Assembly: GCF_963259705.1 (NCBI RefSeq)
Contig: NC_081844.1
Span: 38,319,341 to 38,383,340, forward strand
DNA length: 64,000 nucleotides
Source of the DNA: Myotis daubentonii
Lineage: Eukaryota > Chordata > Mammalia > Chiroptera > Vespertilionidae
Direction of reading: 5' to 3'
In this document: positions 31,990 to 43,290 of the stretch, piece by piece
How the letters are laid out: each line of letters opens with the position of its first letter
How positions within the stretch are numbered: position 1 is the stretch's first letter
Translations under genes and position numbers: made by a program
The notes under the pieces: generated by a model
The model's database searches: none
Seen by the model: only the letters and a program-made list of their open reading frames with translations
Told to the model about the DNA's origin: nothing

Positions 31990-34134
31990 CTAGCTGTTGC
32001 TTAAGATGCTAGTAAAGAGGCAAAATAGCCAACATATTAATAATATCAAAAGGGGAACAACCCCAAATAGTAGCAGGTAAGTCTTCCTTCGGGGTTTTTC
32101 ATTCTCTTTCCTTCCAGGGGGTGGGCCACTATCTATACTACCTCCACTGCCTTTTTTCAGACAGAAGGGAGGGTCCCACTTATAGTTGCAATGGCAGTGC
32201 AGCCTGTTGTTGCAGACTCCTTTCAGATTGCAGGTCTTAGGTGAACAACCAGTTACCAGATGTGACCTATGGACACACTTCCTTTGGATGCAGACATGTT
32301 CTGCCCCACACTCTGTCCCATCTTTCACATCACCAATGTCAGGTAGGGTCATCCCGAAGTGGTAGTCGGTACCCCAGCAGGTGGCGCCATTCAACTGAGT
32401 CCAATGCACAGTAGAATGATCTCTCAGAAGTGGAAGTTCTGTCACATTTTCACACTGAATCCTCCCGCACAAGGTATCTGAGATGTCACATTTTATATAT
32501 GTAGCGTTCATTAGACCACAGTTCCCAAAACGGTCACCTTGAGTGTTCATTGCGGTGTAGCAACACTGATTTGCACTCTTGGCCTCTTTGCCAAAAATGT
32601 TCCTACACTGCTCTTCACGGTTATTGCATCTCTTTTCATAGCAGGAGCCACCGCCCTTGCATGGCATCCCATTCTGCAAGTACACATCCTCTGGACAATG
32701 GTAGGATGTCCCATTGCACCACTCTGGGAGATCACAGTCATTTTCGTCTTGTCTGCAAACTTCTCCTGTGGGCAGGATCTGGCAGTTTTTGCAACAAAGA
32801 CCAGAAGCACAAGCAGCCCCAGCGCTGAGAGTGCAGTTGGACTCACAGCACAGATCTTTCATACACAAATGTAAAGCGCCACAGTCACACTCTTCTCCTT
32901 CTTCAACCACATTGTTCCCACACCGTGGAAGTGTGAAGATGTTCCTTGTATTTGATGACACATACATACAATTTCGCCTTGCAATAGTGTCCATGAAGCT
33001 AGCATAGCTGCAGTTGCTGAATCTAGTTGCACTTTCTTTATCTGGAAACATTATGCAGGCTTTATGTCCACATGAACAAGTTGGTCCATCATGATCCATA
33101 CCCAAATTATGCCCAATCTCATGTGACACTGTATATGCAATATCATACAAGCTATCACTCATAAAACTATCAACTGCACAATTAAAACGAAAGTCACATA
33201 CTCTTCCAATATAGGAAAAGCTAACAGTAAAACCAAAGTAATGCTTTACAAAAAGATGTGCAACATCATGGGGAATGCGGTTATTCAAGCTAGTTATCTT
33301 CCATGTGGAAAATTCGTCCAGGAGACCACGTAAGGTATTTATTGTAATGAGATTTTTTTCAGTCCAGACCTCAATTCCCATTAAAACCACATCAATATCC
33401 AGTGAATGCAAAAAGTTATCTACTCCATTGACAACAAGGAATACTTCATTCTGCACAGCTGTGGTGTTACTTCGGTGATGAAGATAGCGATTGTGGTCCA
33501 CCACCACTGCCAGTTCAAGAAGCCGCCTGTGTGTCCACCAGCCTTCATACCCACTCTGCATCAAAGTGAAATTAGCACTCTCCTGAAACTTCAGTTGTTG
33601 TGCTATTTCTTCATCTGTTACTCCACATCTCATGGGTAGGAATTGTGTCTCCTCACTGTCCACTTTATATATGAAGTGTTCTGAGGTGGTAGAAAGTCTC
33701 TTGGGCTCTATTTCATAAACAATGTCATTTGTTTGTAATATTCCTTGCAACCCCCCCAAACAGGTACTGAGGGCAACCAGGGATTCTGGGTCCCCCTCCA
33801 CATAACCCTGGTAGTAGCAGTCATTCTTTACAAAAGGCAGGTCCTCAAGGAGAGCGCCCTGGTCTGTGTAGGTAAACACTCGGAAGTGTCTGGATAGAAA
33901 ATTCTTGTTGACCTTCATGTGCAAAATGTGTCTCTGCCCCTCAAAATGCAGGCTGTACGTGAGCCAGCCCGGAGGCATCATGCTGCTGGCATGCCTCATG
34001 GGAATCACCACTTCTGGGGGACCATTACGTTGAGAGTTCCCAGTCTGGGACCATCCAGAAAGAAACAGAAACACCCCCTGCCAGAGCAGAAGAAGAATTA
34101 CCTTCACATGCACCAAGGCTTCACCCACAGCCAT
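31990..34134 (-). CDS. ADAM20-like: ADAM20/21-like metalloproteinase-disintegrin, intact
   Basis: A single-exon type I membrane protein of 714 residues. The start chosen is ATG at 34134 (MAVGEALVHV). An upstream in-frame ATG at 34185 would add 17 residues, but copy 2 has no such extension and this Met directly precedes the signal peptide. Order: signal peptide (~10-28), prodomain with cysteine-switch Cys170 (PMRCG), metalloproteinase (~200-395) with zinc site HEIGHNLGMDHD at 338-349 and Met-turn CIM at 360-362, disintegrin domain (~400-490; loop CRQDENDCDLPEWC at 460-473), Cys-rich domain, EGF-like domain (Cys630-Cys658), TM helix (~685-708) and a very short tail. Seven N-glycosylation sequons were seen (for example 188, 223, 474). 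All catalytic residues are present, so an active ectoprotease is predicted. Relatives ADAM20/21 are intronless and expressed mainly in testis and sperm; expression here is inference. Oddity: Cys524-Cys525 where copy 2 has Ser-Cys. ADAM20 versus ADAM21 orthology is unresolved. Confidence 0.95.
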   Translation of the reverse strand: MAVGEALVHVKVILLLLWQGVFLFLSGWSQTGNSQRNGPPEVVIPMRHASSMMPPGWLTYSLHFEGQRHILHMKVNKNFLSRHFRVFTYTDQGALLEDLPFVKNDCYYQGYVEGDPESLVALSTCLGGLQGILQTNDIVYEIEPKRLSTTSEHFIYKVDSEETQFLPMRCGVTDEEIAQQLKFQESANFTLMQSGYEGWWTHRRLLELAVVVDHNRYLHHRSNTTAVQNEVFLVVNGVDNFLHSLDIDVVLMGIEVWTEKNLITINTLRGLLDEFSTWKITSLNNRIPHDVAHLFVKHYFGFTVSFSYIGRVCDFRFNCAVDSFMSDSLYDIAYTVSHEIGHNLGMDHDGPTCSCGHKACIMFPDKESATRFSNCSYASFMDTIARRNCMYVSSNTRNIFTLPRCGNNVVEEGEECDCGALHLCMKDLCCESNCTLSAGAACASGLCCKNCQILPTGEVCRQDENDCDLPEWCNGTSYHCPEDVYLQNGMPCKGGGSCYEKRCNNREEQCRNIFGKEAKSANQCCYTAMNTQGDRFGNCGLMNATYIKCDISDTLCGRIQCENVTELPLLRDHSTVHWTQLNGATCWGTDYHFGMTLPDIGDVKDGTECGAEHVCIQRKCVHRSHLVTGCSPKTCNLKGVCNNRLHCHCNYKWDPPFCLKKGSGGSIDSGPPPGRKENEKPRRKTYLLLFGVVPLLILLICWLFCLFTSILSNS

Positions 34135-34581
34135 TATGGAGCCACTTTTTGCAGCCACTGGTGAGAGGAAGGAAGGGCAGGGCATGAAGCATCACTGCTG
34201 TGTCTCCTCCATCTGCACTGGCTCTATGCAGTGCTGACCTTTATTTTGACTTCTGGGAGAGGCACTTCATCAGAGAAGCAACACTAAAAATAAGTAAAAA
34301 TGAAGAGCAGAGACAGAGATGGGGGTCATAAGTTTCAGGTGGAAGCAAAGGGTTAAAAATGAGCTAGTGTTTGGCTCCAGACAAGACTCAGTGCACTGCA
34401 TGCATTTTCCTGTTTACTCATAAATAATAGAAGGCAGAGTGACAGTGTGGATGTACAAATGGATTGTGATTGACCATCAATATTTACTGAACCTAAAAAA
34501 AGAACACATGTAAATTTATGATACTGTTCTTTCAATATATGGATATGTATGAAACTACCCAATAAAAATATAAAACAAAAG
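34135..34581 (-). promoter_or_regulatory. Putative 5' UTR/promoter flank of ADAM copy 1
   Basis: About 450 bp upstream of the chosen start, near-identical to 60582-61032. No clear TATA box or splice acceptor could be assigned. Function is inferred only from position. Confidence 0.3.
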
Positions 34582-34593
34582 TGCACATATATC

Positions 34594-34733
34594 CTATGTA
34601 TAGAAGCATAATCAATGGACAAAGACAATAGGGGGCTGAGGGCCTGTGCGGGGAGGCAGGAGCGGGCTGGGAGACGTCAATGGGGAAAAAGGAGACATAT
34701 GGAATACTTTCAACAATAAATAATTTTAAAAAG
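34594..34733 (+). mobile_element. L1 3'-end insertion (copy 1)
   Basis: About 140 bp of L1 3' UTR (atagaagcataatcaatgga ... gagacatatggaatacttt) with an A-rich tail. It is framed by tgcacatatatc (34582-34593) and tgaacacatatc (34734-34745), a diverged duplication that is perfect in copy 2. Confidence 0.85.
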
Positions 34734-34745
34734 TGAACACATATC

Positions 34746-35711
34746 ATGTTTTAATGAAAGGGAATTAATTTTTACATACGGACTTTGTATAAATATCAAT
34801 ATGTTGGTCTTCCTTTCAGTATCAAAGAAGAATTATATCTTTAGAGAGATATAAACGCTATTCACATATTTTATTGTTTCCAATTTTTGTAATATATAAT
34901 ATGTACTTCCAATATAATAGGTTATTATTTATATTATCTCCTTTCTGCATTTCTCTAATTATTTAACCCTGTGAAACTGGAAGGGACAAAGCACCAATAT
35001 TCTCCAAATATTAGTATCTACTTTATGCTAAGCGCTATATTCAATAGACATTAGTGGTATTGCAGGAGGAGTATATTGGGTTCGTGATGGATTAACTAAA
35101 AAGTTTTTGTTTAATTATACTCTTGAGAAGAATAATATTTTAAAAAACTTTAGCCATATAAAGTGAAAGGAATCAAACTAGTTGGGAGAGTAAATATTTG
35201 GAAATGGGAGTGCACTGAAGGCAAAATAATGTACTTTCAGAATCAGTAAGTCCTAAAGAAGGGAGGGAAGCAGCGTTATTAAATTCAACAATGACTATAC
35301 CCTAATTACCACCTCTCACTTTCGTTTGTAGCCAAATTCAGTATTTCCAAACTATGAGTAAAATCTATTAAAAACACAATGTTGTGGCACTCAAGCAAGT
35401 TAATTAGAGCAGAATAAGCCTTAATAAGTAGATCCTCCTTGAGATCTCAAAAATTGGCAAAGAATCATTTTGTGTTTCTGGTTATGTGTGTGTATTCCTG
35501 TGCAGAGAAATGTACTAGTGTTTCATTCTTTATAGCTAAATTTTTGAGAGTTACTTACCAGCAATTATATGAATGGTTCCCAGGTTCTTTTTTTTTTTTC
35601 TATAGTCTTATCACAGAGAGTTTATATCACAGATTACCATGAACACAGAACTTTATATGACCAAAAAAAAAATCATTTGTCTTTCATCTCTCATATGATT
35701 ATGTTTTATAA
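34746..35711. other. Intergenic, duplicated, no gene recognised
   Basis: AT-rich and about 99% identical by eye to 61195-62267, except for the TTTC expansion in copy 2 (here only a T run at about 35588-35600). Confidence 0.5.
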
Positions 35712-35861
35712 TTTAACTGCTTAGGAACAAGACTCTCCCAATTCTAAATACCATAGCAGCATGCTACAATTCCTCCTCATTCTAGATTTAACTGCTTAGC
35801 AACAAGACTGTCCCAATTCTTAATGCCATGGCAACCAGCTAAAGGTCTTCCTCATTCTGAA
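35712..35861 (+). repeat. Two-unit 75-bp tandem repeat
   Basis: Units 35712-35786 and 35787-35861 each begin 'tttaactgcttag-aacaagact' and end 'cctcattct', diverged about 20-25%. The same pair is found in copy 2. Confidence 0.85.
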
Positions 35862-35989
35862 TGTGGAGGACTCTTGCCCATTAGTGCACTGGAAAATAAA
35901 TAAATAAGATCTTGGTGAGGAACATGGATCCAAGGGCATTGGAAAATCAGCCCCACCTACACTTACTTTGGTAAAGGAAAAAAAGAAAA

Positions 35990-37190
35990 TCTGGATAGTA
36001 CTGACCTGGGAAGACACACAGGAGAGAGAATTTGTAGAAGTTCAGCCTACCAGAAGGGAGATCCCAGCACACTGTTTGATTTGGATAAGAGAGTCTAGCA
36101 CACTGTTTGACACTGCATGGGACTACTTTGTCTGGAAGCAATAACGGCCACCTCCCCTGCAGAGAAGATCCAAGAGGTGGCTTCTTCAGAGGCAGAGGTT
36201 GAAAGCGGTAGTGAGTGTGTGAGGGTTGAGCTGGAGAAACCTGTTTTTGTACAGCAAGCAGCACACTGATTTCTGTGGATACCAATGAACATGAAATTAA
36301 AGTGGGTTTTTTGCTGTGTCTTCAAGACTTCAGCAGGAAGTCTGTATAGAGTTTCTGTGAGTACCCCACTTGAGGATCTCCCTACTGGCCCACTCAAAGC
36401 CCCCATTGCCAAATCCACTTTCTCCCACTCTGGGTGGACACCTTCTGTGTGGCAGTAGGAACAAGTTGGGGAATTTGAGTGCTCTCAGAAAAATGTTCCA
36501 TGGTCTGTGGGCAAGGAAGAAACAATAAACTGAAGCTTCAATGCCACCTTTTGCAAAAATAAAGAGACTTTTTCAGAAACTTGGTGAGTTGTAAGGATGA
36601 GAGAAAAACAAAGGTTACGAATTCTTCCACAAAGGGAATAAGAAGAGCGGAGCAGATCTATCCGTCATAAACCTGGGATCCCTAGAGAAGCAACAGCAAC
36701 ACCCATTACCCTGCCTGAAGAGAATAGGTAAAGGGATTTCCAATGGGAAAGCAGCCATGCAAAAATACAAGAATTTAAAAAATATCAAGGAACTATGCCA
36801 CCACCAAAAGATATCAATAATTGTCCAACGCCTGAGCCCAGAGACATGGAATAATGTTATGTACTTTATAAGGAATTGATAATAGCTTGTATTGGAAAAA
36901 TTCAGGAATGAGGAGAAAACTCAGTTCAATGAGATCAAAAGATAAAAGGAAATAAATTATTTATAAGAAAGATAGAAACCACAACAAAGAATCAAGCAGA
37001 AATTCTGGTGTGGAAGACTTGAATTAATGAGATTAAGAATAGAATACAGAGCTTCTGTGGTAGAGGTGAGCAGATGCGAGGAAAAATAAATAACATAGAG
37101 GATAAAACTTGTGAAAATTAGTAAGGAAAACTCAACTAAAATTGGAGTCAGAAAGGCCTGTAATGAAGCTGTTACACTCTACCACTGAAC
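35990..37190 (+). mobile_element. Old HAL1/L1 5' region and ORF1 start
   Basis: Degenerate L1/HAL1 text, 'ccatgcaaaaatacaagaattt', 'gaaagatagaaaccacaacaa' then 'caagcagaaattctgg' and 'agaatagaatacagag', matches the coiled-coil part of old ORF1. The upstream part (36000-36500) looks like 5' UTR. It is decayed and shared with 62540-63730. Confidence 0.5.
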
Positions 37191-37739
37191 AGAAGACATC
37201 AATTACAGACCGCAAGAGGAAGAGGCTACCTTGAATTTCCAAACAGGAAGTGCAACTACTTTACTACCTCAGCAGGAGGAGGGAAGATTTTCCTTTTTCC
37301 CTGGCAACAAACCCAGTCAATGGAAATGCCACAGCTCAGACAACAGGAAGCTATCATCACTTGAACTCTTATTTTCCTCCAATGAGTATTTTTCTCTTGC
37401 TGATCACATGCTTGTTCCATGCTCCTTATAGGCCTTCCATATTGTGTGACCTCTTGGAGTATCTCTCTGCTTGTTAGATGTGAATCTTCCTGATTCATAA
37501 TTTATTTAATAAAGCCAATTAGATCTTCAAACTTCTTTAATTAAATGTTTATTAGCAACAGCTAAAAGAGAAAGCGAAATTAGTCAAAATGAGTAAAGAA
37601 AACCTACATGATCTATGAGACCCAATCAAAAGGAGGAACACCAATATTATTGTGGTTCAGGAAGGAGAAGAGATGGAGAATGGGGTAGAAATTTAATTTG
37701 AGGGCTATAGCTGAAAACTTTCTATGTCTGTGAATAATT

Positions 37740-38700
37740 GACGTCCAAGTTCAAAAAGCTAATATATCACCTTATGATATCAATGACCAAGAGCCTTCTC
37801 CAACACACATTATAATGAAACTGTTAAAATCAAAGATAATGAATTGTAAAGACAGCCAGGAAAATAAAGGGTAACTTATAAAACAATCCCCATTATGCTG
37901 TCAGTGGATTTCTCAGCAAAAACCCTACATTCCAGGAGAAAATAGAATGGCATATTCAAAGTGCTAAAAGACAAAAATTGTCAGCGGATAAACTCAAAGT
38001 TATTCTTCAAATTTGAGGGGGGAAATAAAGACTTTCCCAGGCCTGGCCAGTATGGCTCAGTTGATTAGAGAATTGTCCCTTACACCAGAAGATGGCAGGG
38101 TGAACAGTCTGTATGGCTCAGTGATTAAGCATCGACCTATGAACCAGAAGGTCACTATCAGATTGTGGGCTTGATCCCCAGTGGGGGGAGGGTGGAGGCA
38201 TGCAGGAAGCAGCCAATTAATGATCTCTCTCATCATTGATGTTTCTAGCTCTTACTCCCTTGCCCTTCCTTTCTGAAATCAAATATATATATATCCCTTT
38301 ATTGAATAAGATATTACAAATGTGTCCTTATCACCCCCCAAAATATATTTTTTTTAAAAAGAGAAGGTAGTGGGTTGATTCCTGGTCAGGGCATAGACCC
38401 AGGTTTCAGGTTTGATCCCTGGTTGGGGCATGTGCTGGAGGCAATTTATCGATGTTCTTTTTCACATTGATGTTTCTCTCTCTTTCTCTTTCTCACTCCC
38501 TTCCTCTTTCTGAGCTCAATTAAAAAAAAAAAAAAAAAGAAACAAAGACTTTCCCAGATAAACAAAAGCTGAGGGAATTTGTCACTAGATGTGGCTTGCA
38601 AAGAATGCTCAAAGAGCTCTTCAAACTGAAACGAAAGAACTCAAGTGGCAACATAAAAATAGGAAAATTTACACCACCTCAAGGAGGGTGAAAATATATA
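37740..38700 (+). mobile_element. Old HAL1/L1 ORF1 3' part, split by Ves SINEs
   Basis: 'cacacattataatgaaactgtt', 'tgtcagtggatttctcagc', 'aaaccctacattccaggag' then 'aaagactttcccag' (to 38040) continues after the Ves block as 'gactttcccagataaacaaaag' (38547). The repeated 'aaagactttccca' (about 38028-38039 and 38545-38556) is the target duplication of the outer SINE. It encodes no intact protein. Confidence 0.7.
38042..38540 (+). mobile_element. Nested Ves SINEs (Ves inside Ves)
   Basis: The outer Ves head (ggcctggccagtatggctca) runs 38042 to about 38092 and resumes at about 38362 (gagaaggtagtgggttgatt) through the A tail at 38540. Between them sits a second plus-strand Ves ('ctgtatggctcagtgattaag' ... 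'ttctgaaatcaaatatat') with an L1-like 3' scrap (ccctttattgaataagatat). An 'agaag' flank suggests the short target duplication. Confidence 0.75.
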
Positions 38701-38974
38701 TGGTCAGATTTAGAGAACTTCAATTGTGTAATAGAATAGCGTATTCATCACTTAACAATAAAGGTTGAAGAAAGAGAGTGTTAAAATATCCATAGCTAGT
38801 ACACTTTATTAACAAATATACAACATAAAAAGAGGTAATTGTGATATTAGAAATATAAAAAGAAAGGAATAGTGCCTTGATATCAAAGATAAGTCTCTGT
38901 TAGCACAAAGTAAAGTTTTTTTTATCTATGAGATGTGTTCTGTAATCCTCATGGAAACTATTAGGGTTTTGAAA
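38701..38974. other. Intergenic, no gene recognised
   Basis: AT-rich, no feature recognised. Confidence 0.4.
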
Positions 38975-39505
38975 GAATTCACAACAGAGAAAAGAGATAG
39001 ATACAGAGAGAGAGGGTTTATTTTACCTTCCCCATAGGGAAAGGGCCAGTGCATGGCTAATCAATACAAAGACAAAGAAATAAACAGTGGACTGCTCTTT
39101 TTATGGCTGCTGTTGCTAGGTGACAAGCAAGGGAGGAGGATTTTTGGGCTGAAATTGAGCAGAATTCAGGGGGGTTGCCTTTTTAGTTCTTCAGGAGACA
39201 GTCCAATTAGATGTCCTAAGGAGGTGTCTTTATCAGCATTGTCACAGCCTGTAAACATTCTTAGGGCAAAAGTTACAAAGAGTTAAAACAAGGAGGGGAG
39301 GGCAACTTGGGTTTAAAAGAGAGGAAGTAGAGCCATTTTACTAACTAGAAATTTTCTGGCCGGATTTCCCCAGAGTCATTAAAACCACAAGGAGGAGGGG
39401 TATGTAAGAAGGTAGCCTTGAAAGTAGCTTATCATGTCTTGCAGTTTGAGCAGAGGAGCTAACAGACTTGAAGTTTAATTACCAGGTGCTTCTCACAAAT
39501 TGTGG
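38975..39505 (-). mobile_element. Possible ERV LTR
   Basis: The reverse strand carries a poly(A)-signal-like AAAATAAACCCTCTCTCTCT near 39014-39033, and the composition resembles ERV1 LTRs. Ends and target duplications were not identified, so this is tentative. Confidence 0.3.
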
Positions 39506-39988
39506 AAGGCCACAGCAAAGAAAAAGAAATGCTTTTTTTTTTCTGTCCTTACAGTACCCACAAAGTAAAAATTTACAGTATATTCATAAAACATAAAAAA
39601 AGGGAGAAACAGAGCATACTACTATGGAAAACAATTGATTTAAAAGGTATTCAAACAATATTACATGTTGTTTCATACAGTATGTTATTTCCATTTTCTG
39701 TAAAACAATCTACCTTTTTGGCAACTTTATTTATTTAGTCATTGGCTTTCTCCTTCCGATAACTTGACAAATTGTTAATCTTTCTTGACCCATAACTAAA
39801 ACATTGATTTTTTTCATTGATCCATAACTAAAACAGTTTTCTTTGTAAAGCTTAAGAAAGTATTGACAACACTGTTTAAACATCATTATCAATGTTAGAT
39901 TTATTTTTAAAAATCATTTTCTTTGTCCTTTAAATAACATTAGAGATATTCTAAGCTGTTCTGACTATATATGTCAAAAGATTGCCTC

Positions 39989-40455
39989 GGGCCCAATTAG
40001 TGTGACTCAGTGGTTGAGCATGAACCAAGAACTAGGAGGTCAAGGTTTGATTACTAGTCAGGGCACATGCCAGGGTTTTGGGCTCTATCCCCGGTAGGCG
40101 GTATGCAGGAGGCAGGCGATGAATGATTCTCTCTCATCATTGATGGTTTCTTTCTTTTTTTAAAAAAATATATTTTATTGATTTTTTACAGAGAGGAAGG
40201 GAGAGGGATAGAGAGTTAGAAACATTGGTGAGAGAGAAACATCGATCAGCTGCCTCCTGCACACCCTCCACTGGGGATGTCCCCGCAACCAAGGTACATG
40301 CCCTTGACCGGAATTGAACCTGGGACCCTTCAGTCCGCAGGCCAATGCTCCATCCGCTGAGCCAAACTGCTTAGGACTCATCATTGATGTTTCTATCTCT
40401 CTCCCCCTTTCCCTTCTTCTCTGAAATCGATAAAAATATGTTAAAAAATAAAAGA
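39989..40455 (+). mobile_element. Ves SINE interrupted by a second Ves
   Basis: The outer copy runs 39989-40145 (gtgtgactcagtggttgagc ... tctctcatcattgatg) and resumes at 40390 (tttctatctctctccccctt) to about 40455. It is split by the minus-strand Ves at 40146-40376. Confidence 0.88.
40146..40376 (-). mobile_element. Ves SINE nested in another Ves
   Basis: Complete minus-strand Ves ('tattgattttttacagagag' ... 'gaccggaattgaacctggga' ... 'gctgagccaaactgctta'). It is framed by a perfect 13-bp duplication of the host SINE, ctcatcattgatg, at 40133-40145 and 40377-40389. Confidence 0.93.
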
Positions 40456-40499
40456 TTGCATGGGATGGAGTGTCAATATTTATGTTTCTCTCTCTCTCT

Positions 40500-40995
40500 C
40501 TCTTGAGCCAAGACTAGCATGGTTAGAGAGCGGATGAGTCCTGAGTAGGGGTGATGGGGATTGAGAAAAAGAAAGAGACAGACACAGAGAGAGTAGGGGA
40601 AGCTGGGACCAGGTGGGACACTGCCCTCTGATGTAGAGACAGTCACCCAGAGCTAGTGTAGCACACTTATTATATACAGCATGATATCAGGAAGTTTTAC
40701 TAGAGTTTAAGACAAAGGAAATTATGTGAAATCATGGTTAAAGATCAAGCTGCAATTCTTCATTCTTGTGGCTTCGTTGTAATTATCACTCCTGGCTGAG
40801 CCCGGATAATTGTGTCTGTTTCTGGTGCCTGGCTGAACTTAGATAATGAAACCCACCCACTGGTGCCTGAGCTAAAAGTCGGGCCGACAACATACCTGCC
40901 TCTGGCAAGGTATGTTTCCAGGACGTGGCTCTGCCAATGCCACTGGACTCAGCTGACAATCAGCTCTTGCGCCTTCTCAGGCGCTCTCTACAAAT
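40500..40995 (-). mobile_element. Possible class-II-like LTR
   Basis: Minus-strand sequence beginning TTGTAGAGAGCGCC at about 40995 and ending near TTGGCTCA at 40504, with LTR-like composition. No matching target duplication was found. A (CT)n tract abuts the left side. Confidence 0.3.
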
Positions 40996-42839
40996 ACTAG
41001 TTTTCTTTTTTCTTTGTATGCCTTTAGATTCAGGGATTCATGATTATTGTGTTTGGGAAGAATAATACAGTACTTATTCTTGCATTATTAATCCAGAAGG
41101 AGTGACCAGTGAAGTAAGTAGAAAACAAAATCATCTTTGCATCCCTGGTTACATATAGGGGGACTCTCACCCAACATGAGACATTACCAAAATCTGGAGA
41201 GTAACTAAAATGGTTTGAACAATAATATTAATGAATCAGCCAATTAAATCACTTTTATTACTTAGCTAAAAATAAACCAAATATGCTTATTATAAAATAA
41301 TAGGAAGAAATAAAAACCACCAATACCATCAAAACCAAAAAATGTCTCTGTTAAAAGAAAGAAGCAAGAAAGGAAAAAAAGAAAGAGAGAAAGAACCTTA
41401 CCTGAGATGTAAGTATTTAAGCAGGAATAGGCTATTTAAAAATGGTGCCTTATAATTTTGTGAGAATTTTAGAGGACTAATCTCTTTATAGCTGAGTCAA
41501 AGAACATTAGACATTTGAGCTCGACTTCAGGTGATGCAGACAATAAAATTGTATTTAGATTTTCAGAGATATGGTTTTTGATGCATTTCAGTTACTACAA
41601 TGACCTTTAGTAAAATGATTTCCAAGAACTGTTGCAATTATTACCTTCCCTCATAAGTAAGATGTCGCATCCATAGTGGAAAAGGTGTGATCTACAAACA
41701 CTGAGCAATTTTGAACCAAAAGCTCATAAGTTCAGTTTCAATGATCATCATCAAATGCTTTTACTAAAGTAACTGTATATAAGACCAAACATATTTCATT
41801 TTAAATCATTGCCAATTAGAACTGACATTAATCTAGCTATAATTGCATTTCCTGCAAGATCTGTAAATATGGTATAAAATGATTGGAAAAATCCAAAAGT
41901 AATTTTTAAAAATTGTAAATAAAAACATCTTTAGGACATCCAAATAGTCCTCTACCTATGGGAAAACAATGGGCTGCCTGGCTCTTCAGTGCCACTATTT
42001 TATTTTCCCTTCAGGTGGAACGAAGAGTGACCCAGAGAAGCGGGTGTTCAGTGCTGCTTTGTATTTTAGCCCAAGTGGTACAGAAATTGGTTCATGGCTC
42101 AGTATTTAAGAAGTGGACATTCTTAAATGTTCAGCTTTATGATCTCTTAAAGTCCAATATCTCAAAGCATAAGTAGGAATTACATTGGGCATGAAAATCT
42201 GTGGAGTATTTTATCCCAAGTAGGTGCAATTCAGAGGTTGAATGGATAAAAATAATAGGCTAAGATTCAGATAAAAGTAGCTGGACACTTTGAAATAAGA
42301 GACTATCACTTGTATTAAAATATTGCTTAGCACAATGCTCATTACAGAGTGCATACTCAAGAAATGTTTGTTTACAACCTATATTGTAAGGACATTCACA
42401 ACACAATGAACACAAGTGAAACAAAATTGTGAGAGAGTACTTTCTGTTGAGCTGTTTGTTTAGAACATTTGTAAAAGGAGGTCCTCTTTGTCATAACAGT
42501 GCAATTAATTTTCCTACATGTGCTAAGTTTATTACCTGGGTATTCAGAATGTTTTTCACTGTTATTGACCTAAAGAGAAAACAGCTTAGACATTATTTTT
42601 AGGCGTGTGTGTGTAGGTGGGTTGTGAAGGAAGGAAAAATAGCTTTATTTATGAAAATAGCAGACTTTCATATTTAGCATGCTGATTTGTAAAGCATTAT
42701 ATTAAAAGCATGAACAAATGAATTTTAGAAAGTATATCATTTATTTGCTAAGCAATTTTCATATGAAGTTTACTGTGTAATTAATTCAATCAAATCTAGC
42801 TTTTCTGTAGAGTTGATAATGTGATAAAAATGTAATCTT
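40996..42839. other. Intergenic, no gene recognised
   Basis: AT-rich. A short L2-like 3' motif (agcacaatgctcattacaga ... caagaaatgtttgtt) is at about 42328-42372. Frame 41958-42176 has no recognisable motifs. Confidence 0.4.
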
Positions 42840-43017
42840 GCCCTGTCTGGTGTGGCTCAGTTGGTTGGAGTGTTGTCCCATGCATTGGAAAGTTGAGTGT
42901 TCAATTCCCGGTCAAGGCACATGCCTAGGTTGTGGGTTTGATCCCTGGTTGGGGCTCCTATGGGATGTTTCTCTCATCTCTCTTCCTCTCTCCCTCTCTA
43001 ATATCAAGAGGAAAAAA
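42840..43017 (+). mobile_element. Ves SINE, nearly full length
   Basis: 'gccctgtctggtgtggctca' head, 'gttcaattcccggtcaag' box region, 'ggtttgatccctggttgggg', CT-rich tract and an A tail to 43022. Confidence 0.93.
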
Positions 43018-43179
43018 AAAAGAAATCTGAATCTTGATTTTTCTGGGTTAATTATCTAAGATCTGTATGTAGCAATGTTTCATCCAATTAACAGAGATCT
43101 TGTAAGTAGCAAGAGTCATGCCCAGTACAGTGGTTAGAACAAATAAGTGTTTGCTATTGCCATGACTTCTGCTGCTACC

Positions 43180-43290
43180 ACCAGTCATGTGTCACATAAT
43201 GACGTTTCAGACATGAAAGACCGCAAATGACTATGGTTATACGAGATTATGATACAGCTGAAAAATAATCATCATGTGACCTAAGTCAGC
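43180..43290 (+). mobile_element. Tigger-type DNA transposon fragment
   Basis: Begins CAGTCATGTGTCACATAATG then acg, the familiar end of Tigger/MER2-type mariners, and continues 'ggttatacgagattatgata'. Only one end is present. Confidence 0.6.

Larger units (their letters stand above)
25437..37446. repeat. Segmental duplication, copy 1
   Basis: From 'ttcttaactaaaataagatg' onwards this region matches 50729-64000 in the same orientation to the end of the window. Shared content includes an old L1, a Helitron, a Ves SINE, a solo ERV LTR, the ADAM gene and its 5' flank. The right limit is unseen because copy 2 runs off the window. Confidence 0.95.

Noticed and set aside
32539..33007. Plus-strand cysteine-containing ORFs
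   Set aside because: Antisense shadows of the ADAM coding sequence.
34135..34185. Upstream in-frame ATG adding 17 residues to ADAM copy 1
   Set aside because: It is not conserved in copy 2, where a stop lies upstream, and it would push the signal peptide away from the N-terminus.
36095..36418. 107-codon minus ORF identical in copy 2 (62650-62973)
   Set aside because: Identity is explained by the recent duplication; the region looks like old HAL1/L1 5' UTR and no protein family is recognisable.
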